From positions 1,302,001 through 1,366,000 of the forward strand of contig JAVHJL010000003.1 of assembly GCA_036971715.1 (NCBI GenBank): a stretch of 64,000 nt of DNA. The letters run 5' to 3'. The notes beneath the pieces are model-generated. The model worked only from the letters and a program-made list of their open reading frames with translations, ran no database searches and was not told where the DNA came from. Made by a program: the position numbers and the translations under genes. Positions 9,282-21,513 of this stretch are shown piece by piece (the first letter of the stretch is position 1; each line of letters begins with the position of its first letter). Source of the stretch: Arthrobotrys musiformis (lineage: Eukaryota; Ascomycota; Orbiliomycetes; Orbiliales; Orbiliaceae).

Positions 9282-11093
9282 TCACTTCGAGGTGGGTGTG
9301 ATGAATTCGGTACCCTTGACGATGTTTCCGGCCAATCCCTTCTTGGCTTCCTCGAGGAGGGTCTTCTCGTAGTCGTTAGCCTGTGGGAGGGGGTTGGTAG
9401 CCTTAACGGCGCCGCTTGGCTGTTTTTACCATTAGAATTTCCATCCGTGAATCATTATTATAGGGGAAAGGATCATACTCCGAGTTCAACTGGGACGGCG
9501 AAGAAGTCGAGCCCGCCGACGGTCTCCTTGACCTCCCTGCCGCCGGCGACGCCGTCGAGGAAGACGTAGGTTGGTTCGACGATGCCGGTCTCGCCCTTGA
9601 CGGCTCTCAGGAGGGATTCGGCGAATTTGAAGCCGGCGTAGGCCATTGAGAGGGTGGCGGATCCGGTGCCGTCCTTGGCCTTGACGACTTCGTCGCCGCC
9701 GAATTGTATTCCTTGTATTTACGTTAGATTTTTGGAGGTTTTGGTGGGGGGTGGAAGAGGGGGGGTTTACTCTTAACCAAAGCCTCGAGTTTATCAGCCG
9801 GAATCTCAACCTTTGGTGTAATCTGGCTCAACAGCGGAACGATGGTTTCACCGCTGTGTCCGCCGACGACGGGGACTTTGTAATCGGTGGGGCTACCGCC
9901 GACGACATCGGCGACGAAGGTGGAGGCTCTGACGACGTCGAGGGAGGTGACGCCGAATAATCTGGTGGCGTCGAAGACCTCGTGCTTCTTGAGGACCTCG
10001 GCGGCGATGGGGACGGTGGAGTTGACGGGGTTGGAGATGATGAGGACGAAGGCCTTTGGGCAGAATTTGGCGACTCCTGTGACGAGGTCTCTGACGATGC
10101 CGGCGTTGATTTTGAAGAGGTCGTCGCGGGTCATGCCGGGTTTTCCTGTGATTTATTAGAACGGGGGTATGTATATTTGGGAATTGGGGGGGTCAATTGG
10201 CTTACGTGGGATACCGGCGGGGATGACGACGATGTCAGTACCGGTAAGAGCCTTCTCGAGGCCCTTGCCGTCCTCGGGGAGGTACGCAGTAACCTTCTAT
10301 AGAACCAATTAACCAAACTACTCCCATATTCCCCCCCTCCTCACTAAAAAATATAGAGGGGGAACACCCCGCTCCGGATACCACATCCATCCGGGGTTTT
10401 TGATACCCGGAGCTAATTAGAAAGGGGTATGAAATTGGGTAATGGTAACTTACAGCCTTGCTGTTGATGTGGGAGAGGTCAGCACCGACACCTGGGGTAT
10501 TGACGACATCGTAGAGGCTAAGCTCGTCGACCAATGGGCTGATGGCCAGGAGGAGGGACAGTGGCTATTTCCGAGAAGAGAAAAGATTCCGGCGGTCAGA
10601 CTAATTTTTTTTCCCTTTCATCCGGTATTTTTTGTAACTTTTTGGGGAATTGTGCTTCCACCGCTCCGGTAGCTCCGTTTTTCTCATCCAGTTGCAGTTA
10701 TGACAAGTGGAGAGTGGAATACGAGCTACAGAGGGGGAGCAATTGGAGCTTCAAGAGCTGGGGAATGGGGGTAGTAGTAATAATACCTGTCCGATACCAC
10801 CGGAAGCACCGAGAACAGCTGTAAATAAGCACAATTGTCAGTTTACTCTTTTATTTAAACTATAGCTTTGTGGATTTGGGGTGTTTTGGGCGTATGGAAG
10901 GGTCAACGGTGGAAATGCGGGGCCGATGAGGGGCAAAACTCCGGGCTAGCGGGGCCGGCCCTTTGGAGAGAGACATTGGAGATAACCCCTCCGGCCTCCC
11001 CGCTCCTCCAAAGCACAGATCAAAGCAAAGCAGAGGACTCAACAAGAATACGGCGGGGATTCAATGGGACGGGTACATACAAGCCTTAACCAT
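9282..11093 (-). CDS. Malate dehydrogenase, cytosolic form
   Basis: It interconverts malate and oxaloacetate with NAD. Seven exons (11081-11093, 10787-10818, 10454-10564, 10206-10296, 9771-10145, 9479-9711, 9282-9419) give 330 residues. The N-terminus MVKASVLGASGGIGQ begins directly with the Rossmann glycine motif, so no mitochondrial transit peptide is present. Further landmarks are the substrate-loop segment IPRKPGMTRDDLF, SNPVNSTVP, and VVGGHSGETIVP with the catalytic His. The first exon has only 13 coding bases and the first intron is 262 nt, the longest in the gene. There is no C-terminal SKL; the last residues are TPTSK, so a peroxisomal location is not supported. The family has paralogues, so I leave the symbol blank. 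Confidence 0.93.
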
Positions 11094-12232
11094 TTTGAAG
11101 GAAGTGAAAAAGGGTAATGATATGAAGAAAAGGGACGATGTTTGGGGACAATTCGGAGATTCTAAAGGCTCGTGATGGAGATGAGATGCAAGAAGAGTAC
11201 GAAGGGAGGAAGAAGAGAAGAGAAGAAGAGAAGAAGAGAAGAAGCGGAGGAAAGGTTGTTGGGATGAGGTCAATATAATAAGCTTGTGACAAAACACCGC
11301 GGCCTCCAAGATACTTCTTAGCAGTGTCCTCGAACCGATGGCCCCCCCTGGCACCCCTCCCTGGCTAGCTTGAAATCCTACTTAGTCATATGGATGTCAT
11401 GTACAAGCGGGGTGGAGGGCCTCTCAATATAAAAATCTCTGATATCATTGATCCCAACATCGTACGTGATGTGATGCGATCCCGGCTGCAAGTTCTACAT
11501 AGAACACGCATTTGGACTAACCAGCGCTGCAGCTTGGCCCGTGATACCGAACCTCTCTTACGAATCAGAACCCGCCGATTCGACCATGCATACAGACGCT
11601 GTGAGGGATTTCCGATGCACCGGTTCAGGCTAATTCCCCTTCTATTTTCTATTATTTTTTATTTTATTTTATTTTATTTTATATTCTTGGGTATGGCAGA
11701 CAATTGTACAAACACCCCGCCGCGCTTTGGGAAGCTGCTTCCTAAGAAAAATACAGCAAAATAAAAATAAAATACGGATATAGGCAAGTCCTTAATTCTC
11801 GGCCCAAGAAATATAAAATCATAGCTTAAACAATCCCGGTTCCCGAAAAACCCTCCCTCACGAGAAAAGTAACCAAGAAAAAAGGCACCTCGGGAATGTG
11901 AAACCCCACAAAACTACGAGCCGAACTTTTTGGCATTCAAGCGGCATTTCTCCGATCCGACGCGATTTTTATATTGCACCCAAAAAAAACGCCAAAAAGA
12001 AAACGGGCTGTCCCGTTGCATTTTCGCCGTTCCGGGTGGTATAGGAATTACTTAAGTCTTTATATGGATATTTCATGGTCGTGTGCTCATCGGGTTGTCC
12101 ATTAATAGAGTGGTCTATATGCTGCGAACGGTTGGCCGTATGTAGTATACAAAAAAATATCTTATCGAACGGGATGGTAGAAAACCGCTCATAGCAGAAA
12201 AAATCCGGAAGGGGGCGTCGGGAGTAGATGGT
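11094..12232. other. Intergenic region (MDH promoter / RFC4 3' side)
   Basis: No gene is recognised. A TTTTA pentamer repeat lies at about 11654-11684. A pyrimidine-rich stretch (as read for the MDH strand) at about 11165-11265 is probably MDH promoter or 5' UTR. The remainder shows no coding signature. Confidence 0.5.
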
Positions 12233-13629
12233 TTATGGCTTTTGCATGTTAATCCGACATAGACGGGCGATGCAGCCTTGCAGTTGTAAGTGTGTTCCGA
12301 CGCCCTCCAGTATCCGCATGTGTGTGAAGCCGATTTCCTAATTCCGGGTTAGACCACTTTTCTTTTGGATTACTATTATTGAGGAATTGCGGCTCTTACT
12401 TTGATGAACTCCAGCTTTGAGTGTTCACTTAGGGTGTCGACTGTCTTTGTGACGCGGAACATGGTACTTATCAGGTCGACCGCGGAGTATCCCTTGTCCC
12501 TGTACCTCACGTGCGTTAGTTAAACCCTTTCGCGAGTGTATTTTTAAATCATAGTGATATATAAGAAAACGTACCAAAGCTCCCGCAGCGTCTCCAGCGC
12601 CTGATCGATCTTCCCCTCATAACACGCCTTGATCATAGCCTGCACAGCAACCGGATGCGGCGAATCCACAACCTTGAACACATTATCCCCACTCACGAAG
12701 CCAAAACCCGCAACGGTACTTTGTAAATTGTTCACCGCCTGCCTCATATCCCCCTCAGCACTGAAGATCAATGCCGCCAGCCCTTCATCGCTGTATTGTA
12801 CATCCTCGGCAGCACATATCTCCATCAGTCTCTTTAGTAGTTGCTGATCCGTCAGTCTTGCGTATCGTAGGATGGCGCAACGGGATTGTAGGGGTTCAAT
12901 GATCTTGTTGGATTGGTTGCAAGCGAAGGCGAAGCGGGTGGTTGAGGAGTAGATTTCCATCGTTCGACGTAGGGCTTGTTGGGCGCCTGAGGTCATGCTG
13001 TCTGCTTCGTCGAGGATTACGATCTTTTGACGGCCCGGTGGGAGGGTGACTTTCTTCTGGGCGAAGCCTTTGATTCTGTTCCGGACGACATCGATACCTG
13101 TTTAATTCAATATTAGACTTTTCGTTATAACTATAGATGGGGAGGATTGGGAATACCTCTTTCGTCCGAAGCGTTAAGCTCCAGAACAGCTTCTTTGTAG
13201 GTATTACCCAGCAATTCCCTGGCGAGACATAATATCGACGTAGTTTTTCTTCAATCGCCCAACCTCGATAAGTTCAAATCAGCTGAGGCATTCAAATGGT
13301 GGTCAGAACCAGGTGCTTCTGCTGGAGGTAATTTGGTTATAGTTCGTACCCAATACCGGGCATACCGCTGATGATGACGTGCGGCATGTTCCCATCCTTC
13401 GCAATGATCTTTAACCGTTCCACGGTCTCTGTATTTCCGACGATTTCATCGAGGAATCGGGGACGGTATTTTTCCACCCTGTATATATTCCACACAGCTT
13501 AGCACTATGCCTTAAAACATATGTCCAAATATAGATGAAGGAGACGAACCATGGTAATTCATATCCCGGGGGACCATCGGCAGCTGCACCCGCCTTCTGG
13601 GCAGCAGATTTTGAGGATTCAGCGGCCAT
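12233..13629 (-). CDS. RFC4: Replication factor C subunit 4 (human RFC2 orthologue)
   Basis: It is an AAA+ clamp-loader subunit that loads PCNA at primer-template junctions in the nucleus. Six exons (13550-13629, 13350-13478, 13157-13248, 12575-13097, 12400-12499, 12233-12337) give 342 residues, the normal size for a small RFC subunit. The RFC box YELPWVEKYRP opens the conserved part. Walker A is GMPGIGKTT at 65-73. The Walker B/DExx box reads VILDEAD. The SRC motif LQSRCAILRY supplies the arginine finger for the neighbouring subunit. The C-terminal collar segment ends GCIARLCRI. The start is the first ATG. The first intron uses a GTTCGT donor, which recurs in other genes of this window. Confidence 0.95.
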
Positions 13630-15887
13630 GGTTTTACTATCGACACGCGTGGTTGGAGATTTCTGATATTGGAGAGCTTTAGCTTGGAGAGGAAGTGCTG
13701 TACGCGAAATGTGAAGCTCGTGTTTGGGAAGGCTTGGCGTCTTTTGTGCGACAACGCGGGGGACAACACATTTTTGGAGTTGGGGCGTGCACCTCGACTC
13801 TTCTACAACACGTCTTCTGCCATCTTATTCTTTCACTGTTCGTTCGTTGTATTTAATTGTATTGTATTGTATTGTATTGTATGTACGTTATACTGTGTAA
13901 CCATTGGATCTTGTGACTTCAGCTTCAAACTTCCATTGGACTTTTTTCCTCCGACGAACTTAGATCTCGATATCATAACACCCTGCCGCATCTGGAACCT
14001 ATGAATCCAGACCTTCCGTCGTCAGGGACGCACAGACCACTAATATAATATATGGACACAAACAGCGGGCGTCAAAGGCCGTTCCGGGAGACTGTGGGAT
14101 TCTCTCCCAGCCCGCGAATATAATCAACTCTCGAATCGAGAAATACTCCGTCGACCACAATATGTACAATTGTATATACATATGTATACAGACGGGTAAC
14201 TATGGAAGTATGTGACCATCGTACATCGGAACCGAATGAATCCGGCGCCTTGCGGTTTCACAGCCCTCTCTCATAACTAATTGGTCGCAATCATTCGAAA
14301 CAACCGAACGCCCAACCTTTTGACAGCGCCAAAGAAGCTAAACCAACCAGCCCCTTTTACATAACAATCGGACCCCAAAAAAGGTGGGTCCACAATCAGA
14401 CCTCATGAAGAGAGAGGTTCAATTGAGTTTTTTTTCCCTCTCTCCCCCACCTTTTGATTCTTGACATCGTGCGCGCGCGACCTTGACTTTGACAGGGGTG
14501 GTGAATGTTTGTATGTGTGCTAGTGGTGGTGGGTTTTCCCGTAATCAGAAACACCAGGCCTGCAATCTCCAGATCCGAACTACTCCAGATAACTCCTTCT
14601 TCGTTCGTTCGCTCGTTCGCTCGCTCGTTGATGATAGGGAAGAGCAAGACCCCGGCCTGGTCAATAATTGGAAAAGGCTATTGACAACCCCCCCGGCCTC
14701 AAAGGGCAGGCAGGAGAGGGAAAGAATAAGAGAATTAAATTGTTATGGCTCGATTGAGCATTCTGGATGGAGGTTTGTGAGGCAGATATGCATTTCATTC
14801 TTGTGGGCGCAAATGCGGTCTTTTGTTGTTATTGAGGTTGACGTTCCTGCCCTTCCAACATACACAAAATGTAAGTAATTATGTATGTGTGTATGTATGT
14901 ATTGTATGTATTGTATTGTTATCTTTGACTCCTGAGTCTGGATCGGGAGGGCAAGTTCCTGCATCTGCATCTGTCTGTTCCTGTCGTACTAACTTGCAAT
15001 TGTATTAGCGGGCGTTTTCCAGGGGTGGTTCCACCAGACTAGTTCACTAACAAGAACAGCGGCTGTCTGGCAGCAGTACGTATGTCTGTATGCAGGTCAA
15101 TCAATCAACCAATGCACTGTCGGTCCCACCCGCCCTCATCTTCTCCTCCTCCTCCTCATCCCTCATCTTGTCCCTCAGTCTGAGTGTTAGATATTGCTAT
15201 CACCATCCTCAGACCGGAGTCCTGACTAACCCAGACCCAGCACTGTACATACATACTTACTTAGTGCTCCAGATGTGCCTGTGCCTGTGCCTGTGCCTGT
15301 GCGGTATTGAATCAACTGCCATGAACGGGAGCGTAAACGAGATTTGATAGCCAATTCCCAGTCCCAGCTGCCAGTTCCCAGGCCTCACTCCACCGCCTTC
15401 TCCACATTCTTCCTCTTCCTCTTCTCTTCTTCCTCTTCTTCTCTTCTAATAATACTCAAACCTCGTTAATACTCTTTCTGTTCTTATTCTTCCCTTTTCC
15501 TTTCTTTCTGTACTATCGTTTTTTTGTTTCCCTTAATTCTTAATCATAATCGTAATCTTTGCATCGTCTTGATCAATTCGCTTCGAGCCCTTCGTTCTTA
15601 ACCGCTTCATACCGATCATATCATCCGACATTCACACTTTCTTCCCCAAATACATACAGACGTCAAAGGAAAAGTGAAGAGAAGGTCTGGTGGTTGTATT
15701 GATATCAATCCGACCTTTTATTATATCTCCCTCCCTCTCTTTCTATCTCTCCCGCACACGCGAAAAAACCACATCTTCTTATGCAGAGGGTATAGTATTT
15801 CGTATTTCCTTTTTCTTCCCTTTTTTTCCTCCCTCGGAGCGGTTTTTCTCAAACCGTTCTTCTTTTTATCTTCTATCCATCGCAACC
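13630..15887. other. Divergent intergenic region RFC4 / yapsin
   Basis: This 2.26-kb stretch has no supported gene. It holds an ATTGT pentamer run (about 13857-13880), a TTCG/CTCG repeat near 14600-14630, a GTAT-rich tract near 14885-14920 and a CCTGTG hexamer run near 15277-15302. From about 15390 the sequence is strongly pyrimidine-rich, as expected for the promoter and 5' UTR of a highly transcribed fungal gene. Confidence 0.5.
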
Positions 15888-17531
15888 ATGCGTTCGTGGT
15901 TGCTGGCTCTCCCATTACTACTATCATCCGGAGTTTCGTCGACATTATTCGCCAGGGATGGCTCCTCGTCAAAAGTCATCAGGGTCCCCTTCTCCAAAGA
16001 GCGGGCCGCACACTCTCAATACAACAAACGGGAACCTGCCAGCAAAACGGCTACTCAAAAACTCGATAACAAGGTATGCACGTCGCCATACACACATCCT
16101 TAAAAAAAAAAAAACATCCATCTATAATTGAGAAATATTATAAATGGCTGTCACAACTTTAAATATCTCCGACTAACATCGCAGCGTCACGGGAAGGACT
16201 TTTTGTTTTACGCCAATGTCACAGTAGGCACCCCTCCTCAGCACATCCGTCTCCACATCGATACCGGCAGTAGCGACATTTGGGTGGAAACAGCGACTTC
16301 GGAAATATGTAGAAGGGATGGAGGTGGTAGTTGCGACATCGGTGGTACATACGACAATGGCACCTCTTCGACTGCAGAATACGTCGAAGGCGAGTTTTCG
16401 ATCATGTATGTCGACGGGCAGTATGCTTCAGGGGTATACGCGAAGGATACTCTCGGGATAGGTGGTGTCGGTGTCAAAGACGTCCAATTCGGGATCGGGC
16501 TCAAGGGAACCAGCGAAGAAGGTGTTTTGGGGATTGGGTTCGAAAGTCGGCAGTCGAGGGTTTCTGCGGGGTTGGATCCGTATCCGGGTCTTGTTACGCA
16601 GATGGTCAATCAGGAACTCATCAACTCTCGAGCGTATTCCGTCTGGTTGAACGATCTGAATGCCGCTGCTGGGGAGATATTGTTTGGGGGTATCGACACG
16701 GGGAAGTTTAAGGGTCCTTTGGCGACGATTCCGCTCAGCAGACGCACAGACTTGCCGTCGCCGATTGACTTCATAATAACGTTGCACGGATTGACGATCG
16801 AGAACGGTGAAGGCGAGACGAGGGAACTGATGAACACTTCCCGCAGCGTTCCCGCATTGCTCGATACGTAAGGGTTCCCAATACCTATATATTATATTTT
16901 GTGACTATACTGACAATTTGGCAGTGGCGCGAGTTTTACGTATCTGCCACAGGATATCGCGGACCAGCTTATCGAGCTCGTCGGCGCCGTGACCGTCCCC
17001 GAATACAAAGGCCCTGCCGTCAATTGCTCCAAACGTTCCCTCGAGGGCTCCGTCAACTTTGTGTTCGCCGGAGCGACCATTGAGGTCAACCTTCGAGACT
17101 TCATCATCGATGCCACCGATGAACCGAACGAGGACAACCATATCCTCTGCTATTTTGGCATCCTCGGCATGAGCGAGGGCAGCGTTCTTACCCTAGGCGA
17201 CACCTTCCTTCGCTCGGCGTACGTCGTATACGACATGGACAACGAGGCCATTTCCATCGCTCAGACGATATTTAATAGCACGTCGACGAACATCATGGAA
17301 ATCGGATCCGGTCCGGATGCCGTCCCCAGTGCTACCCGATCCAGCACCGATGTCGATTCGATTCCGGTAACAGCAACCGCTTCTTCCGGTTCGACGTCGA
17401 GCGACACGGCGGTCAAGTCGACCGGCTCTCCTAATGTCTCTAGTTCTGGGGCGACAAAGCTCAGCATTGCCCCGACGAATTTCTTGACACGGTTCCTCGT
17501 TTCTATCCTTTCTTTGGCGATTCTTCTTTGA
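15888..17531 (+). CDS. GPI-anchored aspartyl protease (yapsin-like)
   Basis: It is a pepsin-family (A1) secreted protease, probably tethered to the plasma membrane or wall. Three exons (15888-16073, 16185-16867, 16925-17531) give 491 residues. A signal peptide (MRSWLLALPLLLSSGVSS) is followed by a basic propeptide with a KR site near residue 48. The first catalytic motif is DTGSS at 88-92 and the flap region contains SIMYVDGQYASG. The second catalytic motif is DTGAS at 289-293, split by an intron after the second base of the Thr codon. After the catalytic domain come a Ser/Thr-rich stretch and a hydrophobic tail (FLVSILSLAILL), the layout of a GPI-anchor signal. Yapsins cut at basic residues and help shape the wall; that role is inferred from the family. 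Confidence 0.93.
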
Positions 17532-18312
17532 AAAAAGCACACCGGCGTTCGAGCATTTGCATTTTTCTTCCAATCAGCATTATTCATGCCCCCTTTATTT
17601 CTGCTGGGGCCTCCGCAACTTCATCTCGTTCTCTCGTTTAGGATCGATTTCAATAACATCACTCGCTCTCTGACGCATCCAGCGGACTTTTTGCTTTCCG
17701 GTTTTTTTTTCAGCAGCTCATATATCTCCAGCGTTGCTTTCGTTTTTTTCCTCGGACACTCATTACTTATTACTTTTCTAATAACCGTCTTCTAATACCC
17801 CACTCACTCACAACCTACACCTTCATCTCTTTTTTCTTTCATTTTCTTCTGGGGTCAGTTTATCGGGGTTCATTTAGGGTCGTTTGGGTTGTTTTCTTTT
17901 TATCGTTTTTATCGTCTACTTGCATGGTGGTATCACACCTACTCCGGCCGCTAGATTTTTTTTATAAAGCGAGCCTCTTTTTATACCTTTTCCTTTTCTG
18001 TCGCATTTGGCATTTTCGCATCTTTTAAAGAGTGCTACCCGACTGAGGGTCGGTATACCCGTGTTTTATCCCCATACGGGATCTTTTTTTCGTGGCTGTT
18101 ATGCTACGGGGGTTGGAACTATCGATTTGCTTTGAGCGATCGATTTCTTTGTATATAGATTTTTTTTACCCGTTGGGGTGTATATTTGGCTATTAGCCGC
18201 AGAGGGTGGGATATGGAATTTAAATTAAAAACATTATTTCCAATGGAGGTTTATTGAAGATTTTTATGTAGGTTTTATTATATACATTGTAAAATGTGGT
18301 TGATACAAGAGG
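17532..18312. other. 3' intergenic region, T-rich
   Basis: This T-rich convergent spacer has no supported gene. It probably carries the 3' UTRs of the yapsin and of the membrane-protein gene. Confidence 0.55.
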
Positions 18313-19393
18313 CTACCGCTTTCTGATGCGGATTACGGGGGAGGTTTCGCCGCCGATGTCGGGTATGACTTGTTGTAACTTCACCTGCAGCGGTGGGATC
18401 GGATAAGTTGGTTCCGGGAAGGTGGGTTGGTATCCATCCGACTGTGTAGATGTATTCAAAACCCTCGTGTCGGGATTTAGAACTTCGTTTTCGAGTTGTG
18501 GTGGTGGTAATGTATCACCGCTATTCATATCCCCACTTTCCTTCTGCGCTGCATCCACCTTTCCCCGTGGAGGGGTTAGCAAGCCCGGGAGGATGGTGAA
18601 GACCATCGCTGTGGCGATGAATATCTGGTCGAATTGCGCGGTTGCGGTTGATTTCACCCGCGTGTCGGTTTGTAGGATTATGATCCTGAGTATACCCAGG
18701 GAGAGGAGGAGGATGGTAAAGAGTATTATGAATATGGGTATACACCTCCTCCACCCGGCGGTATTTTTATACCCTGCGTTAGCGAGGAAGGGTGGTATGA
18801 TGGCATAAGTCGCTACATCCATAACCACGCCCGCCGTTTGGACGTTAACTAAAGTACTACAAGACGCTTTATATAATTAGTCAACCCTCCGACCCGTTGA
18901 GTGGGGATAACGTACCATCATCACCACGTCTACTGACCGGAAAACAAGATAGACAAGTACCCAACACCCCCGCGATCCAGACGGCGGTACAGATGCCTAA
19001 AAGTGCGTACCGTTTTTTGTAAGATGGGAGTAGTAGGAGGAGGGAGAGTTTATTACACCATCCTGCTGTTAATATTAATATCTCGGCTGTGAGTTGGGTT
19101 TTTGGTGTCGGCGAGGAGTGGTGGTAGGTGTGTACGCCGCTGATTGTGAGGAGGAGGATGAAGGATGCGATTAGTGGTATTGAGAAGTTTTGACGGAGGC
19201 GGAGGGGCAGGAGGAGGGAGGGGGGTAGGAGGAGGGTGTATGTTAGTATCTATTATCTACTATTAGCACTAATTATCACCGACTAGTACAGTTGTATATA
19301 TAAATGGGGTATTAGATGGTTAATTGGGAAGAAGTAGCTTACGTGCTCGCCTGTTTTGGAGAGGATGAGGGATTGCACCCATGCGTCGGACAT
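18313..19393 (-). CDS. Seven-helix membrane protein, family not assigned
   Basis: I do not recognise a named family. Three exons (19343-19393, 18916-19249, 18313-18866) splice in frame to 312 residues. Seven hydrophobic segments can be counted after a short polar N-terminus (MSDAWVQSLILSKTGEH): near TYTLLLPPSLLLPL, LIASFILLLTISGV, ILILTAGWCNKLSLLLLL, LLGICTAVWIAGVLG, VVMDVATYAIIPPFLA, IFIILFTILLLSLGI and FIATAMVFTILPGLL. A polar Pro-rich tail of about 85 residues follows. The topology resembles fungal Pth11-like/rhodopsin-domain proteins, but without a search this is only a suggestion. The acceptor of intron 1 is AATAG, and the exon is short, so the N-terminus is the least certain part. Confidence 0.7.
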
Positions 19394-20475
19394 TCTGGTA
19401 CGCGGGTCGGCGGGTGCATCGATTGTTGTAGTATATCTAATCGAAATGAATTATCGACCCGAATGCATGGTACCGTTGTTCAGACGGAAATAAAGGTGTC
19501 TGGAACAATTAAACGAAATTGAGGTAGATCTAGAAGCGGGGATCCATAGCTATCATATATTATACTATCTTATCGTACATAAACCCAACCTCAGCTGAAC
19601 GGCTCTTTGATATAACTAGGTACTTAATTAATGGGCTTTGCCATTGGGGACGGACATCAAAGCGTGGGATTTTACATGATTTCAACACCTCTGGGGATAT
19701 TTTACCTAAACGGGTAATATCGTGACACGAGGCTTGCAGATGGCTGGAGTTGCTTTTGGGGTGTGTGGAAGAGGCTGGGTTTAGACGAGCGAGCGAGGCT
19801 TGTGTGTATTTGCATTTGTGCGATTTATTATATAATACGATTTGTGTTTTTTTGGTTATTATATTTGTATTATTAGTAACATCGAACCTCAGGCAGAAAT
19901 TCTACTCTATCAGATATTGATCGAGTCTAGGGATCGAATACCGATCGATAGACATGAGTCTGGAACAGTTATATCGCGGAGTTTGGCGTAACGCAGGTGG
20001 TGGAGTTTTGGAAGATGCAAGGTTCGGCCCTGGCCTGCGCCCCGGTGAAATGAGCTGCAAGACGTGACTCGATTCCTGGGAAATACGTTACTTGCCGTTG
20101 TGCATATCGGACGGGCAGTAAATTATCTTCCAGAAGGGGTGCGTGTTTCTATTCATATATACATCCAGTCCAGGAGGCCCACACGGGGATATCGATAATG
20201 AATATCGATTGAGGCATCTGCCGCAGAAAAGGTTGTTGCGGAGTGTTGTAAATCTCCATCCGCGTTGTACGACGTTGAATCACAGTCTGTTTGATCCTTT
20301 TGAAATTACTAGATCGGGATAACAGGCTCTTGCCCTTCCAAAAGTCCCACACAAATCAAACACCCAAAAATTGTTCTGGAGATTTCAATATTCGTCCTCA
20401 ACTCATATCAACCTATTCACGACCAGAAACGACAGATTTCATCATTAAGAAATAAACGACATACACGCCGTCATC
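19394..20475. other. Divergent intergenic region (membrane protein / eL28)
   Basis: No gene is supported. Mixed AT-rich DNA becomes the eL28 promoter and 5' UTR near 20400-20475. I see no repeat of note. Confidence 0.5.
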
Positions 20476-21513
20476 ATGTCTTACCCAGCTTCTTCGTACG
20501 TTTTTTTGCCCTCGATACAATCTTCGCACGATTTTTGAGAACAGAGAGGGGAAGGGAATTGGGGGAATTTGCAAAAGAGGGGACAGAAATGCTGATGGGA
20601 TTTTTTTTTTGGTCGTCAATAGTGATCTTTTGTGGGAAATCACCCGCAGCAACTCCAGCTTCCTCGTCAAGAGGAAGACCGGTGGTGGAATCAACTTGAG
20701 CCGTGATCCATTGAACTTGAGGAACATTCACTCGCGAAAGGTTAGCAAATTTTATCCCTATGGGTACTTTTTTGGGGGACATTGGAAAAAATGGTGTTTC
20801 CGGAGATATCGATGGAATTTTTGTCTTTGTTTCTATGGAATTTTCACGGAATGATATCTTGACAGGTGGAACGGAACGCTAATTTGACTTGGTGATAAAT
20901 TTTATAGCACTCTGGTACCGTTAACAACCAGGTTCGTTAAAAAATCCGTTGCAAACCCGAGGGGTAGATGGGAATTCTTCGACATATCAGGTGGAGCAGC
21001 AGGAGCAGCACGACCAGCAGGAGAAGAAGGAGGGGGATAGTAATTTTATTCGAAAGAAGATATGATATTGATTCGCGGGGCGGTATTGAATTGACAGGCT
21101 ATCGGAATCGTTCCATCCGGCAAGGGAGGAATCTCCCTCTTGACCAAGAAGAAGACCGGTGCTACCGTCACCCAGACCTATAAGCCATCGAAGACCTCGA
21201 GAAAGTACGTACTCCGACGGAGACCCTTGGAGGGGGATATATAAATTCCGCCACATTATCCAACATATAAGACACGATTTGATCGGAGGCGAAAAGACGA
21301 AGAAATGCTAACTTGCGACGCAGGGCTTACCACCAAATTGCCAACTCCACCACCAAGAAGGGATACCGTGCTGATCTGCGCGAGGATGCCATCGCTCGTG
21401 CATCCGCCTTGATCAGGTCTTACAGGAAGCCAGTTAAGGCAACAAAGGAGTCGAAGCCAAGGGGTTCGAAGGCTAAGGCGAGCGCCGCCTCTGCCGCCGC
21501 CGCCGACCTGTGA
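20476..21513 (+). CDS. RPL28: 60S ribosomal protein L28 (eL28)
   Basis: It is a large-subunit ribosomal protein found in most eukaryotes but absent from budding yeast, so the symbol follows the eL28 nomenclature. Five exons (20476-20495, 20623-20740, 20908-20931, 21098-21204, 21324-21513) give 152 residues. Recognisable pieces are DLLWEITRSNSSFLVKRK, FSRDPLNL-type segment NLSRDPLNLRN, GIVPSGKGGISLLTKKK, and the basic C-terminus with RADLREDAIARASALIRSY. The third exon is only 24 nt and the first carries 20 coding bases. The tail is Ala/Ser-rich and Lys-rich. Intron 1 uses a GTACGT donor and the rest are GT-AG with clear acceptors. Confidence 0.93.
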
